Shown here: positions 62,690-64,000 of the stretch, one piece after another
Numbering within the stretch: position 1 is the stretch's first letter
How the letters are laid out: each line of letters begins with the position of its first letter
From: Endomychus coccineus
Taxonomy: Eukaryota > Arthropoda > Insecta > Coleoptera > Endomychidae
Direction: 5' to 3'
Assembly (NCBI GenBank): GCA_958510875.1
Contig: OY294068.1
Location: forward strand, 202,665,997-202,729,996
DNA: 64,000 bases
Position numbers and translations under genes: made by a program
The notes under the pieces: model-generated
The model's database searches: none
What the model was told of the DNA's origin: nothing
What the model saw: only the letters and a program-made list of their open reading frames with translations

Positions 62690-64000
62690 GATTTCTCTTA
62701 TTTTCAGTGTTTTCTATTTGCCAACATTAAATAGATGGGATCTAACGGCAACAGCTAACAGAGTACTTCCATTATTGATGACAGATCATTTTGATAAGGT
62801 TGATTTTGGGTATGTATAGTTAATTGTTTCATCTGATATGGGTTCTGTAAAACATTACAACTTAAGTTGTTATATCAATACATCGAATGTAAAAAAATAT
62901 ATATCTTTTGAATGATAAGTAAATTTTGTTCCACTTTCACATCAGGCCCAATGCTTTAGGTAGTATCAAGCAGGTAGCCTGATAAATATTATGTTATGGC
63001 TATGGTTTGATCTCAAGATACTGGTATTTTGGTTATTTATATTGAATTGATGCAACATCTTTAAAATTACAAAGTCTTTAAACAGAAACAAATCATTTTT
63101 TAACATCTTCCAAAAATATCTTTCATACATCTGTAAAAGAAATGGATGTAGAGGTTGTTATAAAAGTATGGTTGATATTAGCTCCAGAAAGTGAATGTAT
63201 AAGCAAAGATACCAACATTCAGCAATAATTTCTCAATATTTATTGTAATTTGCTATCATTAGTGAAAAAGAAATTATTCAGTGCATAATTTCATATCATT
63301 TGCAATATGCCATTCAATCAGTAGAAATTATAATGGAAAGAACAAAAATGTATCTCTGTTGATTCAAAATCATTTTAATCCTGACATGAATTTAGGTGAA
63401 ACTGGAAATTTTATACTTGAAACTATTTCAGCAGAAAAGTCTAAATCTATTACTTACTATTGAATATGGTCTTTTGTTATTTTTAACAATTTTTTTTTTT
63501 AAAGTACACTCAAATATTGTTTCTTTTATTGTTATTGGGTTGATCCAGTTAATAAAGAATGGTTAATTTGATGGCATTCCTCTTTTCCCTAGCTGAAGTA
63601 TTCAGTTTGCCAGTATTAGAATTATTTCAAAATTATGTTGTACAAAAACAGAATATATCTCACCAGGTCATCATATAATGAGAGGTGCCTGTTTGAATAC
63701 TACTTATTTATCTGAATTCATTAAATTGCTTTTTCATTTTTACATTTCCATCCCTTCTAAATAAAATTTGAAACAACCGACAATTACAAATTTTACTAAA
63801 TTTATTTATAAAAATAATATAAAGATTTATCAAAACATATTAAGCTTTCACTTCTACATGAATCCATTATTGTACCTAATGTAAACAAATAAATAATTCA
63901 ACACAATTGACAAAAATGTACAATACAGTTGATATTTAAATAAGGGAATCTACACCAGAAACTTTAAAAACCTAATCAAAGATAGGAATCTATCCACAGA
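62690..64000 (+). repeat. Diverged tandem duplication, unit 2 (about 1 kb shorter, runs to window edge)
   Basis: It starts with acceptor TCTTATTTTCAG and the open frame VFYLPTLNRWDLTATANR (from 62709, open to a stop at 62818). This is the counterpart of the unit 1 segment at 59921. The frame EIIQCIISYHLQYAIQSVEI (near 63270-63330) matches unit 1 at about 61040. About 800 bp of unit 1 (roughly 60070-60885) is missing here. The final matched block, CAGTTGATATTTAAATAAGG, is at about 63926-63945. Confidence 0.65.

Noticed and set aside
1..64000. CRISPR arrays, operons or other prokaryotic systems
   Set aside because: No regularly spaced repeats, no ribosome-binding sites, and the sequence is clearly eukaryotic.

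Overview
This is AT-rich eukaryotic DNA, almost certainly from an insect. The reasons are small introns with GTAAG/TTTCAG junctions, a TATA-driven gene for a secreted His/Asp-rich protein of an insect-type family (DUF4779-like), and a repeat fauna typical of arthropods (LOA, CR1/jockey-like and R2/R4-like LINEs, a Tc1/mariner element, hAT elements). No prokaryotic, CRISPR or rRNA features are visible. The species cannot be named from the sequence.

Layout: 1-14 kb is non-coding DNA carrying a fold-back repeat (124-303) and two decayed copies of one CR1/jockey-like LINE (3.8-5.6 and 9.9-11.0 kb, minus strand). A nearly complete but inactivated Tc1/mariner-like element with matching terminal inverted repeats lies at 14.26-15.5 kb. 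From 15.7 to 27.4 kb there are two copies of an unnamed dispersed repeat (called repeat X here) and an internal piece of an R2/R4-like LINE. The best preserved element is a LOA-clade LINE of about 5.8 kb at 27.4-33.2 kb, with ORF1, then endonuclease, reverse transcriptase, RNase H and a CCHC knuckle. It is broken only by one frameshift in ORF1 and one in a 10-A run in ORF2. It is followed by a third repeat X copy and a jockey-type RT remnant.

34-43 kb is mostly unrecognised, with a third CR1/jockey-like copy on the plus strand (40.5-41.9 kb). A short, well-formed terminal exon on the minus strand (43766-43901) is one of the few candidates for host coding sequence. From 46.3 to 57.6 kb there are three more fragments of the R2/R4-like LINE and two hAT derivatives, both with 8-bp target-site duplications and both keeping only the dimerisation domain of the transposase. 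Among them sits the one convincing intact gene of the window, a single-exon secreted protein at 50115-51125 with a TATA box.

The right end has a 76-bp perfect tandem duplication, a tRNA-like fragment, a 0.3-kb inverted repeat, a THAP-like exon, and a diverged tandem duplication (about 59.9-62.2 and 62.7-64.0+ kb) whose units contain decayed splice-flanked reading frames.

The genes do not form a pathway. The window is a transposon-rich intergenic landscape with one clear gene and a few orphan exons. The least ordinary signals are the (TA)n tracts at the edges of R2/R4-like LINE fragments, the duplicated decayed gene-like unit at the right end, and the orphan exon at 43.8 kb.
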